Of a stretch of 64,000 nucleotides of DNA, positions 20,465-30,938 are shown piece by piece; the first letter of the stretch is position 1; each line of letters begins with the position of its first letter. Position numbers and translations under genes: made by a program. Under the pieces are notes generated by a model. It searched no databases. It saw nothing but the letters and a program-made list of their open reading frames with translations, and was not told the DNA's origin. This DNA is from Guadua angustifolia (Eukaryota; Streptophyta; Magnoliopsida; Poales; Poaceae). The DNA is taken from NCBI GenBank assembly GCA_036346375.1, contig CM070508.1, positions 18,335,352 through 18,399,351 on the forward strand, in the 5' to 3' direction.

Positions 20465-23400
20465 CTAATTTTCTCCCTCGTCCCGATGGAGGATATCCTG
20501 CGACGATATCCGGCTGGCGATTGTCGCGGTGTACGGGTCAATCCGAGCCCTCAGCTCCTCGACCTGCTCGTCGGTTTCGTCTGCGGCGACCCCGCTACTG
20601 ATAACCTCGAAGTCGACGTCGTCATAATGGGAGGCGACGAGGACAAGCGCCGAGGTAACCCCAAGCTTGGCTCCCACGCTCACCGAGCGCTCGACGTGCT
20701 CCGGCACGCGAGCCAGCGCGGCAGCGAGTGAGCTCGGGCTCGGCACGGCGGCCCCGAGCACCCGATTGCAGACCTCCTGGCCGGCCTCCTGGAGGGTTAT
20801 CAGCTCGGCAGTCCGCACGGACAAATCCTCCTCCGCCAATTTCTTCTCCGCCAGCGCTACCTCGCGCGACGCGAGTGCTGTATCACGTGCCTCCACGGCC
20901 AATTCTCGCATCTCTGCAAAGATCACCAAGTCTCCTCCGCAACTCTGAGCGCCGCCATAAGCGTCGAGGCATACCAACAATCTCGATAGCAAAATCTTCT
21001 GCCAGATCGTGGCTTACCGTCCGCAGAGGCCTCCGAACGCTGGAGATCCTCTTCGCCTTGGCAGGGCCTCCCTTTCATGCTCGGCGCTCCTCCTCAGAAT
21101 CAAGCTCCTCCGGACTGATCATATTCGATCCGAGGCGGGCCGCTCGACAACATGCGGTCTCCTCCGCGGACAGCAACATCCTCGGCGCCTGTTGGCCTCG
21201 CGTCGGAAGAGACTCAAATTCTGCTGCTCTCGCTTCCTCCGCCTGCCTATGTTCCAGGCGTCAGAGTATAGCGTGAGCTCGCCAGGCGAAGACGGTTAGC
21301 TTCCCCGCCTCGACCATGCGTAACTCGGAGGAACCCTACTTTACTCGCCGAAGCGAGCTTCGGGCCTCGCAAAGCGGACACTTCATCAGACTCATCGATC
21401 GCTGAAAACAAGTCGGAGACTGAAGCTAAGGCCCCGACTCAGCTCACCGTGCTGATTGGGACGTCCACCTCAGAAATCACGCCTGACGCCTCGTTAACGC
21501 AGAGAAGGGTAGTAGCCAAGCTCTTTCGGGCCTGATCCACCTGAGTCGCGACCCGTCGCTTGCCGTCTTCGAAGGTCCTCCACAACTCGGCCTCGCGTCG
21601 TCATCCAAAGACAAACAAAGGCTCGCCCAGTGGGTCACGCCGCCCAGTCAAGACAGTCGGGGCTCTCGGCAGCGGAGATCGGGCCCGACCTCCGCCAGAC
21701 TTCACCGGCCATGGTACATCCGTCGCTGGGCGCCCTCCGACGAGTCCGCTGGGCAATGTGGCGCAGGCCGCTTCGCACCGGGTCCGCAATCCTCGACATG
21801 GGTCCGCTCCGCCGACCAAGCGCCAGAGGTCCTGTCGGCGGCGACGGCGAGGCTGTGCTAATCGCCAGATCTGCGGTGGGCGGAACAGGCCCTACCGGCG
21901 ATGGCGGAGGTCGCCTCCCCATTTCGACCTCCGCAAGGCCCGACCCGCTAAGCGCGCGGATCGAGCTCCTTATATCCCGGATCCTCTGGGACCGCTTTTT
22001 GCGCCGATCCCAGACCACCAACCGGCGGCGCCGACGCCGAGCCGCAAGCGGCGGGCACCGACCGACCGGAGCGCCCATCACAAGACGGCCGAAGCGTGAG
22101 CCGCATTTTTTCGCCGACCTCCCTGGCGAACAAATCGCCCTCGCTTGCCCAGAGATGTCCCCAACGGGGGCACCTCCACCTGGGGCGCGGCGACGATGAC
22201 CCCAGCCGCAAGGCCTTCGTTCGGTCCGCCAGGGACCGACGACCCGAAGAGGACCCTACAGTATGGATCGAAAATGTGGCCGCCATCGGTGCTCGAGGAT
22301 GACCCCGAATCGGTTGTCCCAGCAATGGTCGACTCGGAGGCCTCCTCGCCCCGCGCGCCCCTCGCTAAGCGTTCTTTCCTCTTTCTCTTCCTTTTCTCCT
22401 CCCTCCGCTTCTTCCGAGCGGACTCCACGCTCGAAATCTTACGCCACGGCCCTCAGGCTTTTCCTCCGCAAGAATACTCGGGAGACCATCCCGGCCAACC
22501 CCTGGGTGGTATAAAGACACCGGTCAGGCGATGCACGAAAGGCCGCGCTGAAAGGACAGGGGAAAGGAAAGAACGGACATCACGGCTTACCAGGTCCGGA
22601 GGGTGACTCGACGAAAAGGGCTCGGGTTGGCCGCCCACCGCCACGGTGGCGCAACCGACCAATACGGCGGCCACCCTAGTCTCGACCTCCGATTCGACGA
22701 GTTCCGCCTCCACCATCCGCATGGGGTCGTGGACCCCCCATACTGGAACATGGGGTGGTCCCTCGCCATGAGAGGTTGAACGCGCGTCCTCATGAAGGCG
22801 CGCACGATGGTCTCTCCGGTCAGGCCCCGCATCACCTGGGCCTTGATCCTCTCGACGATCACCTCCACCCTGTTCCTCTCCCTGCTGTCAAGCCCCTAGG
22901 ACCATTCCTCCCTCGCCACAGGGCGACGGCCGGAGAAGGCCGGGGCACTCCCCTCCAGGTTCCGGACGTAGAACCATTCGGAGTGCCACCCGGTTCGACG
23001 ACGGCGGCTTTCAAATCAACATAATCCATCGCATGCCCCGACAAGATCTCAAGAGCTACGCCACCCATGAGCGCCAGGGGGCCCGTCGACTGATCTTTCC
23101 TCGACTTGGCGTGAAAGAAGTACTTCCAGAGCGCCCAGTGGGGATCGATCCCCAGGAACGCCTCGCACAACGTGATGAAGACCGCAATGTGGAGTACTCA
23201 GTGGGGGTTGAGCTGGTGCACCTCAACCTTATAGTGATGCAGCAGTCCACGAATGAACCAGTGGAGCGGAAGTCCGAACCCGCGCTCGTAAAAGGAGGCG
23301 GGCACGACGATCTCGTCGTCAGCGGGGGCGGGGACCGCGGCCCCCGTCGGCACCCTCCACCGCGAGACGTCAAGCGGCGGGAGGAACCCTTTCCTCTCCA

Positions 23401-23716
23401 AGCCTTGAGCACGGTTGGGCGAGATGGAGCATTCGGGCCACGACATCTCCGGCGGCACAAGGATGGGAAACGGGAAAGGGTAAGGAACAAACTCCCGGAC
23501 TTTTTTTCGCTTTCTTCTCTTGAGCAGGACGATGCTTGCGCGCGAAGGGAAAACGCGAGGGTCTGCCCGAGCGCCCCCGTGTTGGTTTTGCAGGCGCCGT
23601 TCGGTCAGAGTGACGGTCAAAGCAGACGACGCCTCGAAACAAGCACCGCACGTCCCGTCGAGTTGCCGCACAGCGCCGCTAGCGAAGGCATATCCTTTCC
23701 AAATCTTTTTTCGCAT
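20465..23716 (-). pseudogene. Antisense unit 3 of the Tat element: PF04195 'putative gypsy type transposon' protein
   Basis: From 23445 on the minus strand the frame begins MSWPECSISPN and runs through DDEIVVPASFYERGFGLPLHWF, LLHHYKVEVHQLNPH, an in-frame TGA near 23197, then VLHIAVFITLCEAFLGIDPHW and WKYFFHAKS. This is the diagnostic order of the PF04195 domain. A donor-like CTG|GTAAGC occurs near 22590. Later exons include a basic run (KKRREEKRKRKRKER, near 22400) that could be a nuclear signal. The C-terminal stretch 20992-20465 is open, with a coiled coil (EARDTALASREVALAEKKLAEE) and SALVLVASHYDDVDFEV. Antisense proteins of this type are known in Tat elements; their role is not established. 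Confidence 0.75.
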
Positions 23717-23719
23717 TAA

Positions 23720-24387
23720 ATGCCGGACGGGAGGGCGCCAGGAGCACTACTGCTGGCGCCCCGTCCCACGGTCCTCTATTTTTTAGCCTCCAGACTGATC
23801 GGCTGGGCCGCATCAGTAAAAAGTCCGCCGGGCCACGGACGGCCCCGAGGTGGCGAGAACATTCAAACACCCCAGGGCTCGAAGCCTTGACAACCCTAGA
23901 GGTTTCAAGGTCGCCCCGAAACAAAATGAGCAAGGGACGAGAACGAGGTGAGCCCCCAGTGGGCCCCCAGTTGGGTCGGCGGACGACCCAATCACCTTAA
24001 CTCGTGTCCGAGACCATACTTCACGCTCTCCCGCGGAACCCGTCGTAGGGTGGCAGCCAGCTGCACTCCGGGTCGGCTGACGACTCGGGGACCGATACGG
24101 GATCGAGTAAAGAAAGGCTCTCATGGGTCGCCCCCAGCGGGTCGGACGCCCGACTCAGGGATCGTCCGCTCGGAAAAAGATCCCCTTGGTAGGGATCTCC
24201 AGGGCCCACTCGGATAACCCGCCAGTAGCTCCACGAGCACGGTGCTCGAGCCGGCGCATGGCAAGCACGCGATCGCTCACCCCCTCCAGGTCCCACACCT
24301 GCAGACGGGGCGTACCTGTGGGATAGACGGCGGCTGCTCCTCCCGCGGATAACCTCCAGGCGGGGTCCCCAATCGGCTCTGACCTCT
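23720..24387. other. Region between antisense unit 3 and the recognisable 3' LTR
   Basis: This should contain the 5' third of the 3' LTR, but no match to 8836-9150 is visible by eye. It may hold the promoter of antisense unit 3: on the minus strand GCATTTAATGCG near 23724 and a weak TA-rich box, CTAAAAAATAGAGG, near 23785. Frames are unrelated to known domains. Confidence 0.4.
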
Positions 24388-25113
24388 GGCCATTCGCCTC
24401 GCCACCGGCGGATCCTAGGCTACGCACCTGTCTCGCCAGTCTCACTAGGGGCAGGTGGCTCCATCCCGAGGCGGCCCGAGGGATCGACAAAGTCAAGCAA
24501 GCTGTCTCATCGCCCGATCATGCACAGTAGGGAGACGCGCGCCCTCCCGAGGCAATCTCAGAAGCCAGCCACTACCAACGCCAAGACTGACAAGCGCCAG
24601 CAGACAGTGCAGACGCTGCTTCCCAAGAAACGGACGCCAGCCGCTAACCCCGTGTGTCTACCGGCCCGGTATGGCAAGGATTATCAACGGACAGGCGTCA
24701 GAGCCCAAGACCGACTTCAAGACCAACAACAAGACCTAGGCATAGGGCTCAACTCCGTACGAGCATACCCCTTCTTGTTTTTTCATCTCCTAAGAGCGCC
24801 AGGTAACCCGCTCCCTCCACATGTATATAAAAGGCAAGGTGGTCTCATGAGGAGGGGGGATCGAGCCTTTCAAGTCACCCAACTGTAGAGAGTCCACTCA
24901 CTTCAAGGGCCTGTCGGACCCCTTTTTTGAGCAAATCAGAAACCACTTTGCCACCGCATTCCCAAAGAATACAACGCCACCACTGAATCGACGAGGGACA
25001 TTCAGCCCGAACCAGTATAAACTTTGGACCCCTGTAGTCTAACCATTCGAGGAACGGGAAGCACGTGACCCCTAGACTTACAAATTTACTTGCCGGTTTA
25101 TGAAACACCGACA
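24388..25113 (+). repeat. 3' LTR of the Tat element (recognisable part)
   Basis: It aligns with 9150-9873 of the 5' LTR. Shared blocks include ACCGGCGGATCCTAGGCTAC, AGTCTCACTAGGGGCAGGTG, the TATA region ACATGTATATAAAAGG near 24822 and AAATTTACTTGCCGG at the end. Several small indels separate the two copies, as expected for an old insertion. The final bases are CACCGACA, followed by the AATACT duplication. Confidence 0.8.
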
Positions 25114-25119
25114 AATACT

Positions 25120-27610
25120 CTTGTGCTCAAGGACATACGGGGCCACTACAGTTGATTGATTCAAAACCATGAGATGTGCTTGCTTAAATGTAAGAAGATC
25201 ATTGCATGCAATTTCTTTCCTTCATAGTGTCCCTTTTCCCCGTAGCCTCCCCTCATGGCGTGATATAGGGACGCCGATCGGATTTAGATCATTAATGTAA
25301 TCCACACAAAACTCAATCACCTCCTCTGTCCCATAACCCTTGGCAATGCATCCTTCCTGACGAGAAAGCGATTCTTGACATACTTCTTTAGCACACTCAT
25401 GTACCTCTCGAAAGGGAACATGTTGTACAGATACACGGGTCTGAGAATACCTATCTCTTTGACAAGGTGAACAATGAGATGAACCATATATCAAAGAATG
25501 CAGGAAGAAAGATCATCTCAAGACTAACCACACTTTGTACCACGCCATCCCGCAGCTTACTTAGTTTATCGGGTCAATGACCTTCGTGAAACTCGTTGAA
25601 AAAGAACAAACTTTGTGATTGTCCCCATACCCACTCGGGCAATATGCCTCTCATAGCCACTGGGAGCAACTGTGTCATTAACACAAGACAGTCATGGGAT
25701 TTTATGTGTACGATTTTATTCTCTTTCGTGTTTATGAGTCTCTTTACATTCGAGGAGTATCCGGAAGGGACCTTCACACTGTTCAGGCACTCTATCATGC
25801 TTTTTTTCTCTTCTTTGCTTAGAGTGTAGCTCGCAGGATGTAGGTAATGTTGTCCTTTCCCTCTCTTTTCTGGATGTAGATCGTTTCTCAGTTCCAAGAG
25901 TTTAAGGTCCTTCCGAGCTTGTAGTGTATATTTCGATTTGCCATACATATCTATGTACCCTAGCAGGTTCAAGCAGACATTCTTCGTGATGTGCATGAAG
26001 TCAAGTGAGTGACGAACCTCCATGACTTCCCAATAAGGCAAGTCCCAAAATATTGACTTCTTCCACATGGGTGCATGACCATCCTCATTCTGCACATGTT
26101 TGCTTCCAAGACCCTTTCCGAATACTACTTTCAAATCCTTTACCATAGCAAACATACGTGGCCCACTACGATGCTGAGGCCTTGCATGAAGGTCTGGTTG
26201 CCTGTTAAATTTTCTACCTTTCTTCCACAACGGGTGACTCGTTTCATCTAAGCACTGGATGCAGGCTCTATATCCTTTGATAGTTAGGCCGGACATGTTA
26301 CCGAGAGCAGGCCAGTCGTTGATTGTTACAAATAACAATGCACGTAGGGTGAAATACTCCCTTTTGTACTCATCCCATACCCATGCACCATCCTCCCACA
26401 ACATCACAAGATCTTCAACCAATGGTTTCAGGTAGACATCGATGTCATTTCCAGGTTGCTTGGGGCCTTGGATCAACAACAGCATCATGATGTACTTTCG
26501 CTTCATGCATAGCCATGGAGGAATGTTATAGATACATAGTGTAACAGGTCAGGTGCTATGGCTGCTGCTCAATTCTTCGAAAGGATTCATTCCATCGGTA
26601 CTCAACTCAAACCTTATATTTCTCACCTCATCTGCGAAGTCCGGGTACGTCTGGTTGACTTTCCTCCACTGCGAGCCATCTGCAGGGTGTCTAAATATCC
26701 CATCGTCCTTACGCTCTTCTTTGTACCAACGCATCATCTGGACATGCGCTTTGTTAGCAAACATACATTTCAATCGGGGGATCACAGGGAAATACCACAA
26801 CACTTTAGCTGGAGGTCTCTTCTTCTTATGCTCCCCATCTATTTCACCTGGATCATCACGCTTCACCTTATACTGTGATTCTTTGCACACTAGACAAACA
26901 TCCAAATCGGCATACTCATTGTGATACAGGATACAATTATTAGGACATGCGTGTATCTTCTGTACTTCCAATCCCAAAGGACAGACGACTTGCTTGGCTT
27001 CGTATGTAGATTCGGGCAGAGTGTTATCTTCTGGAAGCAACTTATTTATGAGTGATAACAACTCATCAAATCCCTTATTTGACACACCATTTGTGGCCTT
27101 CAATTGCATGAGTTCCAGTATGGTACGCAGCTTTTTGTGGCCCTGCTCACAGTTTGGGTATAAAGAAGTTCTGTGGTCCTCTAACATGCGCTGGAATATC
27201 TTGAACTGTCTTTCATCTGTGTAGTCTCCCTCTCCATCACGCAGCATCTGGTCTAGCTCATCATCACCAAAGTCACCAAGTGTATCTTCCGCGGAACAGT
27301 ATTGCGTGCCGTCCGGGATACTGTTGAATCCATCTTCCTCTTCCTCGCCTTCTTCGTCTTCCTGGCTAATCACTTCTACTTCGCCATGGTTGGTCCAATA
27401 GGTATAGTTTGGCATGAAATCTCTCATGATCAAGTGGTTCATAACTTGCCATCGCTGGGAGTGCTCATTCTCGTTCTTGCAATCTACACACGGACAACTT
27501 ATGAAGCTACCTAGAGGCAAGAATGCAACGGCCGCATCGAGAAAAGCCTGCATGCCATCAGTGAACTCTCTCGAGCGATGGTCCACATTGTATATCCATT
27601 GCCGATTCAT
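25120..27610 (-). pseudogene. CACTA-1 TNP2 transposase, N-terminal and central part
   Basis: The minus-strand start at 27610 gives MNRQWIYNVDHRSREF and CPCVDCKNE, the Transpos_assoc domain (PF13963). It is followed by the Transposase_21 region (PF02992) with HACPNNCILYHNEY, KRPPAKVLWYFPVIPRLK, LSTDGMNPF, QGPKQPGNDIDVYLKPL and LDFMHITKNVCLNLL, then the start of DUF4218 (YLHPASYTLSKEEKKS, SHDCLVLMTQLLPVA). A TGA replaces the Trp codon before PVTLCIYNIPPW at 26549. A one-base frame change occurs at about 25580, and further changes at 25500-25220. The frame reaches the retrotransposon at EHKS. TNP2 is the cut-and-paste transposase of En/Spm-type elements. Confidence 0.9.
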
Positions 27611-28008
27611 CTACACCAAATTATAATTTCATTAAAAATTATAACAAATTTCGTTACAAAAATTATAACCTAACTTATAGTTACATTTAAAAATCTAAAA
27701 CTCACAGGCACTTAGATCTACCTTTGTAATTATTTTTTTCTTCGTGAGTCTACAATTAATGACCATATTTTTTCTTCTCCAACAAGAAAAGCTCCACCTA
27801 TACCTTCATCCAATTAAAGACCTACCTTTCTAATTTATCCCTTTCTACCTTTGTAATTATTTTTTTATCCTTCTACATGTTTTTCTATTTTATTTCATAT
27901 ACCAATAATTACTTCCTTGCAATGTACCTAGATCTCCCTAACTTATTGTGATATTTAAGATTCTAAAGCTAACAAGCACCTAGATCTAAAGCTTCCAATC
28001 ACCCATAT
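27611..28008. other. AT-rich 5' flank of CACTA-1 TNP2
   Basis: AT-rich sequence with many CTTT/TTCT tracts and no gene. It should contain the TNP2 promoter and the CACTA 5' terminus, but neither a CACTA-type terminal repeat nor subterminal repeats could be seen. Confidence 0.4.
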
Positions 28009-28702
28009 TTTTTTCGGGATTCGAAGTCGGATACGGATGTCCCGGATACGGATACGAATTCGGATTATTCGGGATTCGGATACGGAGCGGATACCTGACA
28101 GATTCGGGTCGGGATCGGATATCATAATCGGATAGTAGTATAGTGCATAATTGTGTACGTAAAAGAACGAATGAAGCATTAACCTTACAACATTAGCTTC
28201 AAGTCATAATTATTTCAACGTAGGATAGTAGTATAGTTAGAGGTGCAATTTAGTGACTCAACTAATTTCAATAATTTGAATAGAAAAGAAGTTTATCAAA
28301 TAAGTTGAACAAATTAATTTAGGTAAAAGTATTATGTCATCACTCTATTTGTTTGTTGATAGATTTGTTGAAGTTCACACTTAATAACAAAGTAGTGTTT
28401 TTAGTGCCAGTATCAAACAACTATTCTATCTATCCAATAATGAACCAAATTAATGGAAGAATAACTGATTTTATCCGAATATTGGGTCGGATATTTACCA
28501 GATATCGGGTCGGATATTGCTCTTCCCATATCCTAATCCATATTACATGAGATTTTTCGAATACGGATCGGATATTGCTCTTCCCATATCCTAACCCGTA
28601 TTACATCGGATTTTCTGGATACGGATACGGATAACATCGGTACGGATTTTAAACGGATTCGGGATCGGATCGGCGGATATTTCCTGTCCTGTTTTCACCC
28701 CT
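28009..28702. mobile_element. Partial hAT-like non-autonomous element
   Basis: The right end, CCTGTTTTCACCCCTA (28687-28702), is the reverse of the TAGGGGTGAAAACAGG terminal pattern common in grass hAT elements. Both ends carry dense subterminal words of the GGATACGGAT / CGGATATT type (28020-28110 and 28470-28680), in opposite orientations. The middle is AT-rich without a transposase. The left terminal repeat and an 8-bp target duplication were not found, so the left end is decayed or missing. Confidence 0.5.
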
Positions 28703-29735
28703 ACTCTTAAGGTAAACTTACTAGCATTGTCTATTCGAAAAAACTTGATCCTTTCTTCTAGAAAGGAGTCTTTTAATTTAATAATTTAAATAATTAATTT
28801 AGCAAAAGTATGGTTCTTAGTAGATAAGAAACATATGTGGGACTATCTAGTTGAAGCATCTATAAGAATTATAAAGTATCTAACTGAGCCCGATAGGTCC
28901 TCAAATTTTTTGTAAATGGTCCTGATGCATCACTAATATTCTCATAAAATTTTCAGATGATAATGAAGCTTGAGGAATTTTAAAAAATTTTAACAGTGCT
29001 ACTGTCCTGATAAAGACTAAATACATGTATTGCTTCTATAGATTTGATTGAGCAAACAAAACATTTTTAGAATTTTGGAAATTTTTAGAGAAGGGTGTTA
29101 AAGCAATGCTTAAGCCCTCCTAAAAATTTTGGATCATGATCACACTTGAGTGAATTTATAAAATTATTACAGTGTTATTATCTCATTTATGTTCCTTCTG
29201 TTTTAAATTTTTCAAAGATAATAAATGAAGTTAAATTCTTTTAGAATTTTTTTATGATCATAATCCACTAAAGATGGTATCATAAATTTTTTAGAGTATG
29301 ATCAAACTTGTACATTTTTATAAAAATCTGGAAATGCTTCTGCCATTTTTATAAAACATCTCAAAAGTTCAATTTTTCAAAAAAATTTCATGGTAGATGA
29401 CATTCTTAAGAGGTATTGTCCCAACTCTGGTCCAGAAAACTTGAGGTCAGGTCAAATTACTTGAAATTTCATCGAAATTTCTGAAATCACAGTAGCAATT
29501 TGAATTTTTTTTTTCAAATTTTTTATTCCATCGGAATTTGTAATATCGTCCCTGGCCGAAATCTAAAATCTCGACTAAAATTTTTGAAATTTTACTAAAA
29601 TTTTGAACCTTGGTCATATCCCAACACATTTCACATTCTTGGGTCCCGCATCCACATGGCCAACAAGCCCCCACAAGTAGCTGAGGCCTTGACACTGACA
29701 GCATAGCATTATACAAACATCCACCTTATCAATTA
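28703..29735. other. AT-rich intergenic region, nothing recognised
   Basis: Long A/T runs and AAATTTT words, no convincing frame, no terminal repeats. Around 29440-29620 there are repeated GAAATTT/AAATTTC words on both strands (TTGAAATTTC, GAAATTTTAC) that could pair, but no defined element emerges. Confidence 0.4.
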
Positions 29736-29860
29736 TCTCCTCCGTTTAGAAATATAAGGCATATTTTGACTTTACACAAATATTAAGATTACAGTAAAAT
29801 TGAGAAAAGTGTGATTGAAAATGACTTATATATCCCACTTAATTATCTTGAAAAAGAGAA
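29736..29860 (+). mobile_element. Stowaway-like MITE end (partial)
   Basis: TCTCCTCCGTTTAGAAATATA after a TA dinucleotide matches the common CTCCCTCCGT...AATATAAG terminal pattern of Stowaway (Tc1/mariner) MITEs, followed by AGGCATATTTTGACTT. No complementary right end is seen before the MULE begins at 29965, so it is truncated or interrupted. Confidence 0.4.
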
Positions 29861-29964
29861 ATAAAATTTAAACTGTCTGAGTGAGTGAGAAATATCATAA
29901 CATGCACAACCAAGACGTGGTGACTGAATTTGAAATCTTTTTACCATGGCGATCTATCCCACAT

Positions 29965-30118
29965 GGGCAGCCGGCGAATTTTTTTTTAATAATACATTTT
30001 TTGTTCGAAATTTCAAAAATATACCACCGACAATAAAAATCTCAGAAATATACACTTGTCGCCCGTTGGCTGGGCGATAGGGGCCTAAATAGAAAAAATA
30101 CACGGGCGAAAGGAGGCC
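29965..30118 (+). repeat. MULE left terminal inverted repeat
   Basis: It begins GGGCAGCCGGCGAATTT and ends CACGGGCGAAAGGAGGCC. It pairs with 35991-36143 along its whole length with scattered mismatches. It carries a TGTCGCCCGTTGG stem-like word, inverted at the other end. Confidence 0.85.
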
Positions 30119-30286
30119 GGGTGGTGACAATAACCGTGTCGCCCTGAAAAGGGCTTAAAGTAGCCGAACGTGCGTGTCGCCCGTGAAGGGCGAAAAGATC
30201 AGACGTCGTAAGCGGCGACAAGAGAATCGTGATGGTAGAGGCGACACGGGTGGCAGTCCCGTGTCGCCCGACCAACCAGGCACACG

Positions 30287-30420
30287 CTATTATAAAAGGC
30301 TTTCGCCGCATCTTGTTGGCATTGGTGATTTGGAGAAGAGAGAGAGAGAGAGGAAGAGGAAGAGAGGAAAGAGGAGAGGAGAGAAAAGAAGGAAGAGGGG
30401 AGATTCTCAAGCCATCTGTT
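30287..30420 (+). promoter_or_regulatory. MULE transposase promoter and GA-rich leader
   Basis: TATTATAAAAGGC (30289-30300) is a good TATA box, preceded by GTGTCGCCC repeats. About 40 bp downstream a long GAGA/GGAAGA tract starts (30336-30400). The start codon is 640 bp away, so a leader intron beginning near TCTCGGTAAATTC (30420) is possible. Confidence 0.5.
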
Positions 30421-30938
30421 TCTCGGTAAATTCTGTTGGTTACTTTTGTTAGCGAAGAAATTGTGATATGTTAGAAATAATTTTAGAACTAGGGCAATCA
30501 GAGCGATAAATAGTGGTAGATTAGAAATAGTTTTAGATGCAGGTTACGGATAAATGTAGGGGATAAATGTAGGTAAATTGATAGGTTATGGATAGATCTA
30601 GGTAAATCTATAGGTTACAAATAGAGAATTTTAGGTAAATTGATAGGTCACATGTTGTTGTAGTTTAGAAAATTTAGATATTTTTTACGGATAGGTGTAT
30701 AATGGTACATATTGATGATAATGTAGTTGCGAATGTATATTTTTTTTAAGATATAAGTACATCGATATGTATATATTGTTAGGAATGAATGTACATATTT
30801 TTACAGATATTAGTACATCGATATGAATTATTAGGAATATAGATGTTTTTTATGATTAGATATATATTTTCGTAGCATGTAGGTATAGTTATGTTACGAT
30901 ATAGTATTTTAAACGGAAAATAATTAATTTGTGGGTGA

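Larger units (their letters stand above)
8836..25113 (+). mobile_element. Tat-lineage Ty3/gypsy retrotransposon nested in CACTA-1
   Basis: The ends are TGTGCCGGGG at 8836 and CACCGACA at 25110-25113. Plus-strand remnants of gag, protease, reverse transcriptase, RNase H and integrase lie at 10900-15660. The integrase lacks a chromodomain, and a 7-8 kb region after pol carries antisense gene blocks, one with the PF04195 'putative gypsy type transposon' domain. Antisense ORFs of this kind are a known mark of Tat elements (Grande, RIRE2, Retand). All frames are broken many times, so the copy is old. At 16.3 kb it is long even for Tat. Confidence 0.85.
3174..27610 (-). mobile_element. CACTA-1: degenerate En/Spm-type DNA transposon split by a retrotransposon
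   Basis: The minus strand carries the two genes typical of grass CACTA elements in the expected order. A TNP2-type transposase lies at 27610-25120, resuming at 8829-8068, and a Transposase_24/Ulp1-associated gene lies at about 6080-3174. A 16.3 kb LTR retrotransposon (8836-25113) sits inside the TNP2 gene, with AATACT on both sides (8830-8835 and 25114-25119). The TNP2 frame reaches the insertion from one side and resumes on the other. No CACTA termini are visible: the right side runs into AT-rich DNA at 27611 and the left side stops within the second gene near 3170. The element is broken and cannot be active. Confidence 0.85.

Noticed and set aside
28231..28460. Left terminus of the hAT-like element
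   Set aside because: No sequence matching the reverse of CCTGTTTTCACCCCTA occurs at the left; the AT-rich middle only has unrelated words.
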